The notes under the pieces were generated by a model, which made no database searches, was not told the origin of the DNA, and saw nothing but the letters and a program-made list of their open reading frames with translations. Source: Oscillospiraceae bacterium (GTDB lineage: Bacteria > Bacillota_A > Clostridia > Oscillospirales > Oscillospiraceae). Taken from it: a DNA stretch of 28,753 nt. Where the stretch lies: assembly GCA_017939025.1 (NCBI GenBank), contig JAGBAI010000005.1:1-28753 (forward strand), written 5' to 3'. Shown piece after piece: positions 14,497 through 21,985 of this stretch. Each line of letters starts with the position of its first letter. Position 1 is the stretch's first letter. The translations under genes were made by a program, and so were the position numbers.

Positions 14497-15930
14497 ATGG
14501 AAAACGAAAAGAAAGTGACCCCCGGTAAGATCGCGCTGGCTGTGGCGGCTGTGATCGTACTGGCAGCGGCCCTGGTGGCCATTGTCATGACCGGCCGGGA
14601 TAACAGCGGCACTGTGGACGAAACGTTGCCCACCGATGCCATCGTGGAGGAAACTGTGGAGGCGACCGTCCCCGCTGACGGTAATCCTGAGGATGAAACG
14701 GCAAAGGGCAGTTACACGGCCTCTGACGAGGAAGTACTGGCAGCCCGGGAAACTGTGGTTGCCCGGATCGGAGATTACACCCTGACCAACGGCCAGCTGC
14801 AGGTCTGCTACTGGATGGAAGTCCAGAACTTCCTGAACTCCTATGGCAGCTATGCGGCATATTTCGGCCTGGATTACACCAAGCCTCTGGACATCCAGGT
14901 GTGCGGCATTTCGGATACCGGCTGCACCTGGCAGCAGTTCTTCCTGGCCAGCGCTTTAAACTCCTGGAAGAACTACCAGTCCCTGGCAGCGGAGGCAGAA
15001 GCTGCGGATTACCAGCTGGATGCCGCTTTGGCGGAAGAACTGGCCGGAATCGAAGCCATGATGGATCAGAATGCCCAGATGTATGGCTTTGAAAATGGGG
15101 AAGCGTTCCTGCAGCATAATGTGGGCAAGGGAGCCACAATGGCAGACTATCTCCACTATATGAACCTGTACTATCCCGGAACGTTGTACTTTGACCAGCT
15201 GTGTCTGGAAAATCTCCCTACAGAAGCAGAGGTGGAGGCCTACTTTGCTGAAAATGAGGCAGCTTTCCTGGAAAACGGTCTGGCAAGGGAGGATAAGTAT
15301 GTCTCTGTCCGGCACATTCTGATCATGCCCGAGGGTGCCGATTCCTCCAACATCCGCACGGAGACCTTCGATGATGCCGCCTGGGCCAGTGCCGAAACCA
15401 AGGCCAAGGAAGTTATGGATCTGTTCCTGGAGGGCGACAAGAGCGAGGAAAGTTTCGCTGCTCTGGCGGTGGAATATTCTCAGGACGGCAGCGCATCCAA
15501 CGGCGGCCTGTATACGGATATCGCCAAGGGCCAGATGGTGGAAAACTTTGAAAACTGGTGCTTCGATGAAGCGCGTCAGACTGGTGACTATGACATCGTA
15601 AAGACTGAGTTTGGTTATCATCTGATGTACTATGTGTCCAATCGTCCTGTTTGGGTGGAAGCTGTAGAGAATGAAATGATGTCTGTGCGTTCCAACGAAC
15701 TGCTGAACGGTATCCTCTCCAAGTACACCATGGAGGCGGAATTCGAAAAGATGCTGATCGCCTCTGTGGACATGGGCGGCGGTGCGGAAAATGACGCAGC
15801 TTCCGGTGTGGTTGAGGTTCCTGTCCAGGCAGAGCCCATCCAGTGGGTGCCTGTAGCGGTCATTGCCGGAGTATCTGCGGCTGCATTGGCGGCAGCAGCT
15901 TACGTTTTCAATAAGAAGGAACATGAATAA
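14497..15930 (+). CDS. membrane-anchored PpiC/parvulin-type peptidyl-prolyl isomerase (foldase)
   Basis: 477-aa predicted extracytoplasmic foldase. There is an N-terminal membrane segment (about 12-31), an acidic Thr/Glu/Asp linker (35-75), a SurA/PrsA-like helical chaperone part (about 75-260) and a parvulin domain (about 268-378; VRHILIMPEG, GGLYTDIAKGQMVENFENWCFD and FGYHLMYY are the family blocks). A second hydrophobic segment lies at 450-471, followed by a short basic/acidic tail (NKKEHE). PrsA itself is a lipoprotein without a C-terminal membrane helix; here no lipobox is seen, so both ends may be membrane anchored. AGAGGA precedes ATG 14497. It is transcribed divergently from miaB and followed by a stem-loop at 15942-15969. 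It probably helps fold exported proteins. Confidence 0.85.
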   Translation: MENEKKVTPGKIALAVAAVIVLAAALVAIVMTGRDNSGTVDETLPTDAIVEETVEATVPADGNPEDETAKGSYTASDEEVLAARETVVARIGDYTLTNGQLQVCYWMEVQNFLNSYGSYAAYFGLDYTKPLDIQVCGISDTGCTWQQFFLASALNSWKNYQSLAAEAEAADYQLDAALAEELAGIEAMMDQNAQMYGFENGEAFLQHNVGKGATMADYLHYMNLYYPGTLYFDQLCLENLPTEAEVEAYFAENEAAFLENGLAREDKYVSVRHILIMPEGADSSNIRTETFDDAAWASAETKAKEVMDLFLEGDKSEESFAALAVEYSQDGSASNGGLYTDIAKGQMVENFENWCFDEARQTGDYDIVKTEFGYHLMYYVSNRPVWVEAVENEMMSVRSNELLNGILSKYTMEAEFEKMLIASVDMGGGAENDAASGVVEVPVQAEPIQWVPVAVIAGVSAAALAAAAYVFNKKEHE

Positions 15931-15941
15931 TACTATTTCTT

Positions 15942-15969
15942 GATAAAAAGCTTAAAGAAGCTTTTTATC
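15942..15969 (+). terminator. putative terminator of the PpiC gene
   Basis: A perfect 12-bp stem (GATAAAAAGCTT with AAGCTTTTTATC, 4-nt loop) lies 11 bp after the stop codon. The T-run is within the stem rather than after it, so it may be a weak terminator or the outer part of the hairpin array that follows. Confidence 0.55.
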
Positions 15970-16130
15970 CCCCGGCTTACAGCCGTGGGGCGCTATTTGC
16001 CAGCAGGAAACAAAGTGTTTGTTTCCTGCACCAAAACGCGCCAAAGAAATGTATTGACTGCATTTTTAGGTGGCAATACCACCGAGCCGCGAAACGCGGC
16101 TCCAATAAAACGATTTCATCGTTTTATTAA
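15970..16130. repeat. array of short perfect hairpins, possible MITE-like element
   Basis: In ~160 non-coding bases there are five separate inverted repeats: around CGGCT-TAC-AGCCG (15973-15985); GCAGGAAACAAA with its complement (16003-16029, 12 bp, GTG loop); GGTGG-CCACC (16069-16083); GAGCCGCG-AAA-CGCGGCTC (16084-16102); and AATAAAACGAT-TTC-ATCGTTTTATT (16104-16128). A 65-codon open frame crosses it but has no ribosome binding site and no family features. I consider it non-coding. Confidence 0.6.
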
Positions 16131-16149
16131 AAATTAGTATAAAACAAGG

Positions 16150-16180
16150 AAAGCGCTGCCCGGTTTGGGCAGCGCTTTTT
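16150..16180. terminator. terminator between the PpiC and dus genes
   Basis: A 12-bp GC-rich stem (16150-16161 with 16167-16178) with a 5-nt loop, followed by a T-run on the plus strand. On the minus strand, where it follows the dus stop, the T-run is shorter (TTTCC), so it may serve both converging transcripts. Confidence 0.75.
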
Positions 16181-16193
16181 GTACCGGTGGAGA

Positions 16194-17114
16194 TTATTTT
16201 AACGGAAGGGTATGGAAAATTTCGTCGGTGATGGATTTGAATTCCCGGGGATCGGTGGATTTGCGCAGGCGCTTCCACAGCTTGTCGCAGCCTTCAAACC
16301 GGTCGTGGAGGAATCCCCAGTTTTCCTTCAGCCGGAAAATGGCATTGCGGCTGCCGCCGAATTCCACGGTGTAAATCTCCATCAGCTCATTCATAAAGGC
16401 TTCCAGAGCGTTCACATCGGTGCCTCCTGACAGCATTCCCGGATCTGCGATGAGACCCCGGCCGATCATCACGGCGTTTACCGCCGGGTACTTTTTCCCG
16501 ATGGCCTCCCCCTGGGCGAGGGAAAGAATGTCGCCGTTGTAACACAGGGGATTTTTGCTGTTTTCCACAGCATAATCAAACCATTCCATATGAACACTGC
16601 CGTCGTAGAACTGCTTTCTTACCCGCGGATGGATGGTCAGCTCCCGGATGGGGTAACGGTTGAGAATTTCCAGAATCGCAGGGAATTCACCGGTGTTTTC
16701 CAGACCCAGCCGGGTTTTTACGGAAATGGGCAGAGGGCTGCTGTGGAAGATCTCATCCAGAAACCGGTTCAGAGCCTCCACGTCCCGGAGCATACCGCTG
16801 CCCTTGCCTTTGGAGACTACGGTGCCGGAGGGGCAGCCGATGTTTAGGTTTACTTCCTCATAGCCCCGGTCCTTACAGACCTGGGCTGCCCAGAGAAAAT
16901 CTTCAGGAACTTTCGTCAGGATCTGAGGGATGGCGGTAAAGGGCACGCTGTCTGCCACAGGAAGCTCCCGATCCTCCTTATGGGTCAGTGTCCGGTGGAT
17001 GGTGGGGGAGAGGAAGGGCATGTAATAGCGGTCCACCCCGGGGAAATATTTGTGGTGGATCCTGCGGTAGATGCTGTCGGTAAGCCCCTCCATGGGGGCA
17101 AAGTAATACTGCAT
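16194..17114 (-). CDS. dus: tRNA-dihydrouridine synthase
   Basis: 306-aa FMN enzyme that reduces uridines in the tRNA D-loop or adjacent positions to dihydrouridine using NADPH. The N-terminus (YYFAPMEGLTDSIYRR) is the FMN-binding start of the barrel. The catalytic cysteine is C94 in NIGCPSGTVVSKGKG; SVKTRLGLE and LTIHPR are further family blocks. A helical C-terminal domain follows. The start at ATG 17114 has GGAG with 8-nt spacing; the longer ORF upstream is translated from family-C repeat DNA. It lies 102 bp downstream of rnj on the same strand. Which uridine it modifies (DusA/B/C-like subtype) cannot be told from sequence alone. Confidence 0.92.
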   Translation of the reverse strand: MQYYFAPMEGLTDSIYRRIHHKYFPGVDRYYMPFLSPTIHRTLTHKEDRELPVADSVPFTAIPQILTKVPEDFLWAAQVCKDRGYEEVNLNIGCPSGTVVSKGKGSGMLRDVEALNRFLDEIFHSSPLPISVKTRLGLENTGEFPAILEILNRYPIRELTIHPRVRKQFYDGSVHMEWFDYAVENSKNPLCYNGDILSLAQGEAIGKKYPAVNAVMIGRGLIADPGMLSGGTDVNALEAFMNELMEIYTVEFGGSRNAIFRLKENWGFLHDRFEGCDKLWKRLRKSTDPREFKSITDEIFHTLPLK

Positions 17115-17138
17115 AGGAATCACTCCGTCGAAAAAATA

Positions 17139-17213
17139 AATGCAAAATGCAAAATTCAAAATGCAGAATGAGAAAATCATTTTGCATTCAGCATTCTGCA
17201 TTTTGCATTTTGG
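17139..17213. repeat. TGCAAAAT-type repeat family C, copy 2 (rnj-dus spacer)
   Basis: A large inverted repeat built of TGCAAAATGCAAAATTC-like units on the left (17140-17167) and their complements (GCATTCTGCATTTTGCATTT) on the right. It starts three bases after the rnj stop codon (minus strand) and fills most of the spacer to dus. Confidence 0.8.
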
Positions 17214-17216
17214 TGA

Positions 17217-18872
17217 TCAGATTTCGCTGATCACCGGCAGGATCATGGGATTGCGCTTGGTGGTCTTATACAGGTAGCCGCTGAGGTCGTTCTTAATGGC
17301 GGACTTAATGGTGTTCCAGTCCCGCACATGCTTGCGCTGGCAGCGCTCGATGGCTTCCATAGCCACCTCCTGCAAAGATTCCATCAGCTCTTCGGATTCC
17401 TTTACATAGATGAAGCCCCGGGTGATGATATCCGGGCCGGTGAGAACACTTCCGTCCTCAGCGCTCAGGTTCACGCAGACCACGATCATGCCGTCCTCTG
17501 CCAGATGCTTCCGGTCACGGAGCACTACAGCGCCTACGTCGCCCACGCCGGTGCCGTCCACAAAGACCTTGCCGGCGGGCACGGTGCCCTTGAGCTTACA
17601 GGTTTTTCCGGTTAGCTCAAACAGGGAGCCAATCTCACCGATGTGGATGTTCTTGGGGTTCATGCCCATGGACTGTGCCAGTTTGGAATGGATCTGCAGC
17701 ATCCGCTGCTCGCCGTGAACAGGCAGGAAGAATTTGGGGCGAACCAGACCGTGGACGATCTTCAGCTCCTCCTGGCAGGCATGTCCGGAGACATGGAGCC
17801 CCTCACTCTTTTCGTAGACCACGTCAGCTCCCTTGCGGTACAGCTCATTGATGATCTTGGAAACGGATTTTTCGTTGCCGGGAATGGCGGAGGCGGAAAT
17901 AATGATCCGGTCACCGGCGGTGATGTCTACCTGCTTGTGCATGTTGAAGGCCATGCGGTACAGGGCGGACATATTTTCGCCCTGGGAGCCGGTGGAAACG
18001 ATGACCACCTTGTTCTTGGGCAGGCTCTTGATGGCGGCAAGATCCACGATGGTACCCTGCTTGACCTTCAGATACCCCAGTTCCTGGGCAACCTTCAGCA
18101 TATTCTCCATGCTCCGTCCGGTGACGGCCACCTTCCGTCCATAGCGCTGGGCGGTGGCCAGAATGGACTGGATCCGGTGCATGTTGGAGGCAAAGGTGGT
18201 AACAATGATCCGCTGGTCGCAGTTGCGGAACTGGCGGTCCAGATTGTCTGCAACAATATTTTCACTGGGGGTGTAACCCTGGCGCTCCACGTTGGTAGAG
18301 TCGGCAAGCAAAGCCAGAACACCCTGGGTGCCCAGCTCGCCCAGCCGGGCCAAATCCATCATGCCGTCCTTGGCGGTAGGATCAATTTTGAAATCACCGG
18401 TGAAGATGACGGTGCCGACAGGGGTGTGAACAGCCAGGGCACAGGCATCGGCGATGGAATGGTTGACGTGGATGAATTCCACCTGGAAGCAGCCTGCCTT
18501 AACCATGTCAGCTGCTTTGTGGGTGTGAAGCTTGACCTTGTCAGCCAGCTTGTGCTCCTCCAGCTTCAGCTTAATGAGGCCGTTGGTCATGGCGGTGCCG
18601 TGGATGGGAGCGTTTACCTCCCGCATGGCGTAAGGAATGGATCCGATGTGGTCCTCGTGGCCGTGGGTGATGAAAAAACCGCGAAGTTTTTTCTGATTGG
18701 CCACCAGGTAGGAAAAGTCGGGGATCACCAGATCCACACCGTACATATCCTCTTCCGGGAAGCCTACGCCGCAGTCAATGACGATCATATCCTTACCGTA
18801 TTCCAGAACGGTACAGTTCTTGCCGATCTCGTCCAGACCGCCAAGAGGGATAATTTTCAGTTTTTCAGCCAA
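17217..18872 (-). CDS. rnj: ribonuclease J
   Basis: 551-aa metallo-beta-lactamase/beta-CASP ribonuclease with 5'-3' exo- and endonuclease activity in mRNA turnover and rRNA maturation. The zinc ligands are in THGHEDHIG (H70, H72, D74, H75); further motifs are NHSIADACAL, FTGDFKID, and the beta-CASP blocks VSTGSQGE and HVSGHA. The length matches RNase J1/J2 (about 555). I chose the TTG at 18872 because AAAGGAG lies 7 nt upstream and the product then begins MAEKLKIIPLGGLDEIG, the family start; no ATG is available nearby. It is divergent from gdpP, with dus downstream. Only one copy is in this window, so J1 or J2 identity cannot be set. Confidence 0.95.
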   Translation of the reverse strand: MAEKLKIIPLGGLDEIGKNCTVLEYGKDMIVIDCGVGFPEEDMYGVDLVIPDFSYLVANQKKLRGFFITHGHEDHIGSIPYAMREVNAPIHGTAMTNGLIKLKLEEHKLADKVKLHTHKAADMVKAGCFQVEFIHVNHSIADACALAVHTPVGTVIFTGDFKIDPTAKDGMMDLARLGELGTQGVLALLADSTNVERQGYTPSENIVADNLDRQFRNCDQRIIVTTFASNMHRIQSILATAQRYGRKVAVTGRSMENMLKVAQELGYLKVKQGTIVDLAAIKSLPKNKVVIVSTGSQGENMSALYRMAFNMHKQVDITAGDRIIISASAIPGNEKSVSKIINELYRKGADVVYEKSEGLHVSGHACQEELKIVHGLVRPKFFLPVHGEQRMLQIHSKLAQSMGMNPKNIHIGEIGSLFELTGKTCKLKGTVPAGKVFVDGTGVGDVGAVVLRDRKHLAEDGMIVVCVNLSAEDGSVLTGPDIITRGFIYVKESEELMESLQEVAMEAIERCQRKHVRDWNTIKSAIKNDLSGYLYKTTKRNPMILPVISEI

Positions 18873-18879
18873 ATAAATA

Positions 18880-18886
18880 CTCCTTT
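18880..18886 (-). promoter_or_regulatory. ribosome binding site fixing the TTG start of rnj
   Basis: AAAGGAG on the minus strand, 7 nt before TTG 18872. It decides a non-ATG start that an automatic longest-ORF call would miss by 39 codons. Confidence 0.85.
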
Positions 18887-19045
18887 CAATGATAAACGTC
18901 CGAAAATGGACAGCAAAACGAAGCAGCCGACTCCCTGGAATTCCGGCCCTGAATCGCCTTTTTCCGGAGATACGTCTGCAAAATCTCAAATTGTAATTAA
19001 AAGAATGCCCGGGTCCAGCCCATCACCCGGCGCTGTTCATGCTAT

Positions 19046-19054
19046 AGTATACCA
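19046..19054 (-). promoter_or_regulatory. putative extended -10 promoter of rnj
   Basis: TGGTATACT on the minus strand fits an extended -10 (TGnTATAAT-like). No good -35 is at 17 bp; a TTGAAG is 23 bp upstream, too far. It would give a 5' leader of about 165 nt. Tentative. Confidence 0.35.
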
Positions 19055-19107
19055 CAATTATGCGGAAAAGTATACTTCAATTTGGCACGGAAAAAATGGA
19101 AAAGCAG

Positions 19108-19136
19108 TTGCGTCTTTTGGTTGGATTTGCTATAAT
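19108..19136 (+). promoter_or_regulatory. sigma-A-type promoter of the gdpP operon
   Basis: TTGCGT (19108-19113), 17-bp spacer, perfect TATAAT (19131-19136). Transcription would start near 19143, giving a leader of about 160 nt that contains the whole family-B repeat before the gdpP ribosome binding site. Confidence 0.8.
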
Positions 19137-19173
19137 AGCGGGTATAACATGGATTAGTATGGCTTGAACCTGG

Positions 19174-19283
19174 TATCATTCCGAGCCGGCGCGTACGCTG
19201 GCGTGGGAATCTCCTTTTGTTACGGAGCAGGAATGACATCGGGAGGAATGCCGTACCCGTGTGCACACTGGTTCGCAAGGACA
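19174..19283. repeat. palindromic repeat family B, copy 2 (gdpP 5' leader)
   Basis: Starts TATCATTCCGAGCCGGCG, shares CTGGCGTGGGAATCTCC with copy 1, and ends GTGTGCACACTGGTTCGCAA followed by GGACA, the same right end as copy 1 (ACTGGTTCGCAATGACA). It contains the GTGCAC palindrome seen on the left of copy 1. Confidence 0.7.
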
Positions 19284-19306
19284 GGATGAAAGAGGAGGCG
19301 GATACG

Positions 19307-21283
19307 ATGAACAGAAAGCTTGGACGGCTGCTGCGGCCCGGCATGGGTATGTACTTTTTTGTGATGGCGGCCTTCTGCGCAGCGGCGCTGCTGGAGGAGC
19401 AGTACTGGCTGGCAGCGGCGGAAACATCTGTGACGCTGCTGGTGTTCATGCTCTATATCATGAGCCGGAACCGCCGGGATAAGCAGATCCAGCAATATAT
19501 CCAGACGGCATCCAATACGCTGGAAGCCACCTCCCAGGGTGAAAGCCCCCTGCCTGCGGTGCTGGTTCGGTTGGGTGACGGCGGTATTATCTGGGCCAAC
19601 CACCGGTTCAGTGAGCTGACCGGCTATGCGGACACCATGATGGAGCAGGTGCTGGAGGAAGTGCTGCCGGGCTTCAATACCGACTGGCTGATCTCCGGTA
19701 AGACCGAATGTCCTGCGGATGTCAGCCTGAATGACCGGCGTTACCGGGTCTACGGCACCACCGTCCGGGCGGATGACAACCGGGGCACCATGCTGGGTGT
19801 GCTGTATTTTACGGATCTGACGGAGCTTTATCAGATCCGGGATGAGTATATCCGTTCCCGGCCTGTGGTCTCCATTATTCTGATCGATAATTACGAGGAA
19901 CTGACCAAGAATCTGACGGAAAGCGCCATTTCCACCCTCAACGCCAAGCTGGGTGACACCATCACCGCCTGGACGGAGAGCTACAATGGCCTGCTGCGTA
20001 AGCTGGAGCGGAACCGCTACCTGTTCATTTTCGAAAAACGGGATCTGATCCGGGCTACGGAGGATAAGTTCTCACTGTTGGAAAACATCCATGAGATCAC
20101 CTCTCCCGCGGGCCTGGCTGCGTCCATTTCCATCGGTCTGGGTGTGGATGGCAGCAATTTTGACGAAGGCTATAATTTTGCGGCCCTGAGTATCGAAATG
20201 GCGCTGAGCCGCGGCGGTGACCAGGCGGTCATCAAGGACCGGTTTAACTTTACCTTCTTCGGCGGACGGAACAAAGAGGCGGATTACCGCAGCAAGGTTC
20301 GTTCCCGCGTCACTGCCAACTCTCTGATGGAGCTGATCGGCCAGAGCAGCCATGTGTTTATTATGGGCCACCGGAATGCGGATCTGGATTCCGTGGGCGC
20401 GGCAGTAGGTGTTGCGTGCCTCTGCCGGAAAAAGGGTAAGAAGGCAAACATCGTGCTGGACCTGGAGTGCAATGTCTCCAAAAAGCTGCTGGCAGAACTG
20501 CTGGAAGAGCCGGAATATAAGGAGATTTTTATTTCCGGACAGGATGCCATGCTGATGGCGGATAACCGCAGTATCCTCATTGTGGTGGATACCAACCGTC
20601 CCGACCAGGTAGAGTTTAAGCCCTTGCTTGAGGCCATCTCCAAGGTTTGTGTTATTGACCATCACCGCCGGGCAGCGGACTATATCAATCCCGTGGTGGT
20701 CAATCTTCACGAGCCTTATGCCTCCTCCGCATCCGAGCTGGTAACGGAAATCCTGCTGTATGCAGTAGAAAAGAAGGATGTACTTCCCATCGAAGCCAAG
20801 TCCCTGCTGTCGGGTATCTGCCTGGACACCAAGTTCTTCAATGTCCGCACCGGCGAGCGTACCTTTGAGGCGGCAGCAGCTCTGCGGCGGATGGGTGCCG
20901 ACACTACGGAGATCAAAATGCTGCTCCAGAGTGATTTCCAGGATACCATGGCAAAGTACCAGATCATCAAGGCGGCAAAGCTCTACCGGCAGGAGATTGC
21001 CGTGGCAGCATTGAATACTGCCACCACCCGGGTGCTGGCGGCTCAGGCGGCGGATGAACTGCTGAATATTGCGGGTATTACCGCATCCTTTGTGATGTAT
21101 CCGGACAACGACCAGGTGATCATTTCCGCCAGATCCATCGGCTCTGCCAACGTGCAGATGATCCTGGAGCCTTTGGGCGGCGGCGGCAATACCGCAACGG
21201 CAGGCTGCCAGATGAAGGGCGTTACCGTCAAGGACGCTCTGGATCAGCTGGTGGCATCTATTGATAAATTCTACGAGGAATAA
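19307..21283 (+). CDS. gdpP: c-di-AMP phosphodiesterase GdpP (PAS-GGDEF-DHH-DHHA1)
   Basis: 658-aa membrane phosphodiesterase that hydrolyses c-di-AMP (to pApA), tuning turgor, potassium transport and wall stress responses. Two membrane segments lie at about 13-30 and 34-52, then a PAS domain (about 80-170), a degenerate GGDEF domain (about 175-300, no GGDEF loop) and the DHH catalytic domain with GHRNADLDSVG (H355, D359, D361), DTNRP (D428) and DHHRR (451-455). A DHHA1 domain ends in GGGGNTATAGCQ. ATG 19307 follows AGAGGAGG at 8 nt; upstream in-frame ATGs lie in repeat DNA. Length equals the family norm. gdpP-rplI-dnaB is a conserved Firmicutes order. Confidence 0.96.
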   Translation: MNRKLGRLLRPGMGMYFFVMAAFCAAALLEEQYWLAAAETSVTLLVFMLYIMSRNRRDKQIQQYIQTASNTLEATSQGESPLPAVLVRLGDGGIIWANHRFSELTGYADTMMEQVLEEVLPGFNTDWLISGKTECPADVSLNDRRYRVYGTTVRADDNRGTMLGVLYFTDLTELYQIRDEYIRSRPVVSIILIDNYEELTKNLTESAISTLNAKLGDTITAWTESYNGLLRKLERNRYLFIFEKRDLIRATEDKFSLLENIHEITSPAGLAASISIGLGVDGSNFDEGYNFAALSIEMALSRGGDQAVIKDRFNFTFFGGRNKEADYRSKVRSRVTANSLMELIGQSSHVFIMGHRNADLDSVGAAVGVACLCRKKGKKANIVLDLECNVSKKLLAELLEEPEYKEIFISGQDAMLMADNRSILIVVDTNRPDQVEFKPLLEAISKVCVIDHHRRAADYINPVVVNLHEPYASSASELVTEILLYAVEKKDVLPIEAKSLLSGICLDTKFFNVRTGERTFEAAAALRRMGADTTEIKMLLQSDFQDTMAKYQIIKAAKLYRQEIAVAALNTATTRVLAAQAADELLNIAGITASFVMYPDNDQVIISARSIGSANVQMILEPLGGGGNTATAGCQMKGVTVKDALDQLVASIDKFYEE

Positions 21284-21290
21284 AATTATG

Positions 21291-21378
21291 TATGTCATTG
21301 CGCGGAATGCGCAGCGCGACGCGGCAATCTCCATAAAATTGGGAGTGTGCCTCGCCAGTGTGTGCTGCCTGGCGCAAG
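21291..21378. repeat. palindromic repeat family B, copy 3 (gdpP-rplI spacer)
   Basis: Begins TATGTCATTGCG, like copy 1, contains GGCAATCTCC and a CGCCAGTGTGTGCTGCCTGGCG palindrome (split: CGCCAGTGTG and TGCCTGGCG). It is more divergent and shorter than copies 1 and 2. Confidence 0.55.
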
Positions 21379-21406
21379 GGCATGGATGAATAAAGGAGTA
21401 TTTACT

Positions 21407-21850
21407 ATGAAAGTCATTCTGTTACAGGACGTTAAGGGCAAGGGCAAGAAGGGCCAGATGATCGAGGTTTCCGACGGCTACGCCCGGAATTTTATGCTGC
21501 CCAAGAAAATGGCCATCGAGGCTACCCCCGATGCCATCAATACCATGCGTATGAACGACAAGGCTACCCAGGAGCGGATCGCCCGGGAGAAGGCAGAAGC
21601 TCTGGCAGTTTCCAAGAAGCTGCGGGAGATGACCGTCACCGTCACCGCCAAGGGCGGCGGCAACGGCCGTCTGTTTGGCTCCGTAACCAACGCGGAAATC
21701 GCTGAGGCTCTGGCAAAGCAGGGCGTCAAGCTGGATAAGCGTAAGATCGTTCTCAGCGAGACCATCAAGAACGTGGGTACTTACACCGCTACCTGCAAGC
21801 TGGGCTACGAGATTACTGCACCTCTGACCGTCAAGATCGTGGAAGCCTGA
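21407..21850 (+). CDS. rplI: 50S ribosomal protein L9
   Basis: 147-aa ribosomal protein binding 23S rRNA domain V. The N-terminal domain MKVILLQDVKGKGKKGQ with GYARNFMLPKKMAIEAT is diagnostic. A long connecting helix follows (about 42-75), then the C-terminal domain with GGGNGRLFGSVTNAEIAEAL. AAAGGAG lies 8 nt before ATG 21407; the upstream extension to 21347 reads through the end of a family-B repeat. It lies between gdpP and dnaB on the same strand, as in many Firmicutes. Confidence 0.97.
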   Translation: MKVILLQDVKGKGKKGQMIEVSDGYARNFMLPKKMAIEATPDAINTMRMNDKATQERIAREKAEALAVSKKLREMTVTVTAKGGGNGRLFGSVTNAEIAEALAKQGVKLDKRKIVLSETIKNVGTYTATCKLGYEITAPLTVKIVEA

Positions 21851-21852
21851 CA

Positions 21853-21966
21853 AAATGCAAAATGCTGAATGCTGAATGCAAAATGAATGTATGTATTTGG
21901 CAGTATTTTAAATTGTCACGAAGTGACACCATAATTCTGCATTTTGCATTTTGAATTTTGCATTAT
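21853..21966. repeat. TGCAAAAT-type repeat family C, copy 3 (rplI-dnaB spacer)
   Basis: The left arm has AAAATGCAAAATGCTGAATG and TGCAAAATG units, the centre is a hairpin TGTCACGAAGTGACA (about 21916-21930), and the right arm is ATTCTGCATTTTGCATTTTG with GAATTTTGCATT after it. It starts two bases after the rplI stop codon and ends just before the dnaB ribosome binding site. Confidence 0.8.
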
Positions 21967-21985
21967 TTAGGGAAGGAGAATGGAC

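Noticed and set aside
15940..16137. 65-codon frame downstream of the PpiC gene
   Set aside because: It reads across several perfect hairpins, lacks a ribosome binding site and has no recognisable features; treated as non-coding repeat-like DNA.
17643..19157. 504-codon plus-strand frame opposite rnj
   Set aside because: Antisense shadow of RNase J; it runs across the rnj start region and promoter area and has no ribosome binding site or recognisable domain.
19143..19306. c-di-AMP (ydaO-type) riboswitch before gdpP
   Set aside because: No recognisable riboswitch core; the leader is explained by a dispersed family-B repeat.
20072..21334. 420-codon minus-strand frame opposite gdpP
   Set aside because: Antisense shadow; gdpP on the plus strand is full length with intact catalytic motifs.
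21853..21966. Possible CRISPR-like array (recurring TGCAAAATG units)
   Set aside because: The units are short, irregular and arranged as inverted arms with no constant-length unique spacers, and no cas genes are present.
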